Assembly: GCA_022563215.1 (NCBI GenBank)
Contig: JADFNT010000120.1
Span: 1 to 5,783, forward strand
Length of the DNA: 5,783 bases
Origin: Pseudomonadota bacterium
GTDB taxonomy: Bacteria; Pseudomonadota; Alphaproteobacteria; Rhodospirillales; Casp-alpha2
Reading direction: 5' to 3'
Shown one piece after another: positions 5,289 to 5,783 of the stretch. The translations under genes were made by a program, and so were the position numbers. The notes below the pieces were generated by a model, which saw only the letters and a program-made list of their open reading frames with translations, did no database searches and was not told where the DNA came from. Position 1 is the stretch's first letter. Every line of letters begins with the position of its first letter.

Positions 5289-5304
5289 TTAACGGATTGT
5301 TGAC
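5289..5304. promoter_or_regulatory. CtrA-like box (TTAA-N7-TTGAC) between the GGDEF-like gene and purE
   Basis: The sequence TTAA, seven bases, TTGAC matches the alphaproteobacterial CtrA consensus TTAA-N7-TTAAC with one mismatch. It is centred about 33 bases before the expected start of the minus-strand GGDEF-like gene, replacing the -35 element, which is the usual place for CtrA-activated promoters. For purE it would lie at about -55 to -40. It can also be read as an 11-base-spaced direct repeat TTrACGG (5289-5295, 5300-5306). Inference only. Confidence 0.4.
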
Positions 5305-5309
5305 GGCGC

Positions 5310-5337
5310 TTGCTTAGGGCGGGCGGAAACCTATAAT
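5310..5337 (+). promoter_or_regulatory. Promoter of purE
   Basis: TTGCTT (5310-5315), 16 bases, then a perfect TATAAT (5332-5337). This is the best sigma-70-type promoter in the window. Initiation near 5344 gives a leader of about 79 bases before the purE ATG. No PurR-like operator was recognised. Confidence 0.6.
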
Positions 5338-5354
5338 TGCCCGCTTTCCCAAGG

Positions 5355-5377
5355 GGGCCGGACCTTATCAAGGGCCC
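5355..5377 (+). other. Hairpin in the purE leader
   Basis: CCTT (5363-5366), ATC loop, AAGG (5370-5373) forms an inner stem. It is flanked by GGGC (5355-5358) pairing with GCCC (5374-5377) across a four-base bulge. No T-run follows, so it is not a terminator. The leader is too short for, and does not resemble, a purine riboswitch. Confidence 0.3.
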
Positions 5378-5422
5378 ATAACGCTCCCTAATAGCAAGGC
5401 GAATAAACCGAGGAAAGTCACC

Positions 5423-5783
5423 ATGGCCAGCGATTCCCCCCTTGTCGGCATCATCATGGGCAGCCAGTCCGACCTTGACGTTATGCGGAATGCCTCGGAA
5501 ACGCTGGACGATCTCGGCATTTCCAACGAAATGAAAATCTTGTCGGCGCACCGCAACCCTGAACAGGTCAATGAATATGCCGCCACCGCGCGCCAACGGG
5601 GCCTGAAGGTGATTATCGCCGGCGCCGGCATGGCGGCGGCGCTTCCGGGTGTCGTCGCCGCGCAGACGCCGTTGCCGGTTCTCGGCGTGCCCATGGAAAC
5701 CCGGGTCATGGGCGGCATGGACAGCCTGCTTTCCATGTCCCAGATGCCGGGCGGCATTCCCGTCGGCACTCTGGCCATCGGCA
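5423..5783 (+). CDS. purE: N5-carboxyaminoimidazole ribonucleotide mutase (PurE), 3' end cut by window edge
   Basis: PurE moves the carboxylate of N5-CAIR to carbon 4 to give CAIR in de novo purine synthesis, normally after PurK, as a cytoplasmic octamer. The first 120 residues (of about 160-170) are present. [12 protein letters not shown] at 10-21 forms the ribose-phosphate-binding start, and LSAHRNP at 40-46 carries the presumed catalytic H43 (E. coli H45). [21 protein letters not shown] at 100-120 is the conserved C-terminal half. The usual GAGGAAHLPG loop reads [10 protein letters not shown] at 67-76, losing the His equivalent to E. coli H75 (A73 here) and a Gly (M70). GVPMET and SMSQ also differ from the common GVPV.S and SIVQ. 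The ATG at 5423 has GAGGAAA (5410-5416) at good spacing. A TTGCTT/TATAAT promoter lies upstream. purK is expected next but is not in view. PurE identity is secure; the substitutions are odd. Confidence 0.93.
   Translation, partial: MASDSPLVGIIMGSQSDLDVMRNASETLDDLGISNEMKILSAHRNPEQVNEYAATARQRGLKVIIAGAGMAAALPGVVAAQTPLPVLGVPMETRVMGGMDSLLSMSQMPGGIPVGTLAIG

Noticed and set aside
5344..5422. Purine riboswitch in the purE leader
   Set aside because: The leader is only about 79 bases, its hairpin is small, and none of the conserved purine aptamer loop sequences are visible.

Overview
The window is GC-rich, with strong G/C bias at third codon positions. Its gene families look like an alphaproteobacterium, most likely Rhodospirillales or a relative. 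That placement rests on how the protein sequences read (a PrpE-type propionyl-CoA synthetase, two YdcH/DUF465 proteins, a class I PurE) and was not tested by a search. Coding density is high and no intergenic gap exceeds about 215 bases. I see no tRNA, rRNA, CRISPR array, insertion sequence or phage gene.

Left part (1-3664): two adenylate-forming acyl-CoA synthetases are transcribed divergently from a 157-base spacer. On the minus strand is prpE (1-1866, missing only its last few codons at the window edge), which activates propionate. On the plus strand is a 546-residue medium/short-chain type acyl-CoA synthetase (2024-3664) whose exact acid is not readable from sequence. The spacer holds a TATAAT box, a 7-bp inverted repeat and Shine-Dalgarno sites for both genes, so a shared control region is plausible.

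Middle (3665-4434): a 187-base convergent gap holds an 11-bp tandem repeat and a hairpin terminator. Two small DUF465/YdcH proteins follow, arranged divergently: 55 aa on the minus strand and 66 aa on the plus strand. The 214-base spacer between them contains several small hairpins and a two-codon ORF behind a very strong Shine-Dalgarno site.

Right part (4431-5783): a cytoplasmic protein with a degenerate GGDEF domain lies on the minus strand. It overlaps the second YdcH gene tail to tail through a palindromic TTAA that supplies both stop codons. It diverges from purE (5423 to the window edge), the purine-biosynthesis N5-CAIR mutase. The 209-base spacer between them carries a good purE promoter, an extended -10 element for the GGDEF-like gene, and a one-mismatch match to the CtrA box exactly where that gene's -35 element should be.

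Most of this is ordinary metabolic and housekeeping DNA. I do not see a clearly new multi-gene system. The points most worth a second look are the catalytically dead-looking GGDEF protein with its possible CtrA-type promoter, and the unusual active-site residues of PurE. The mirrored stop-codon palindrome with a terminator embedded in the opposing gene is also notable.
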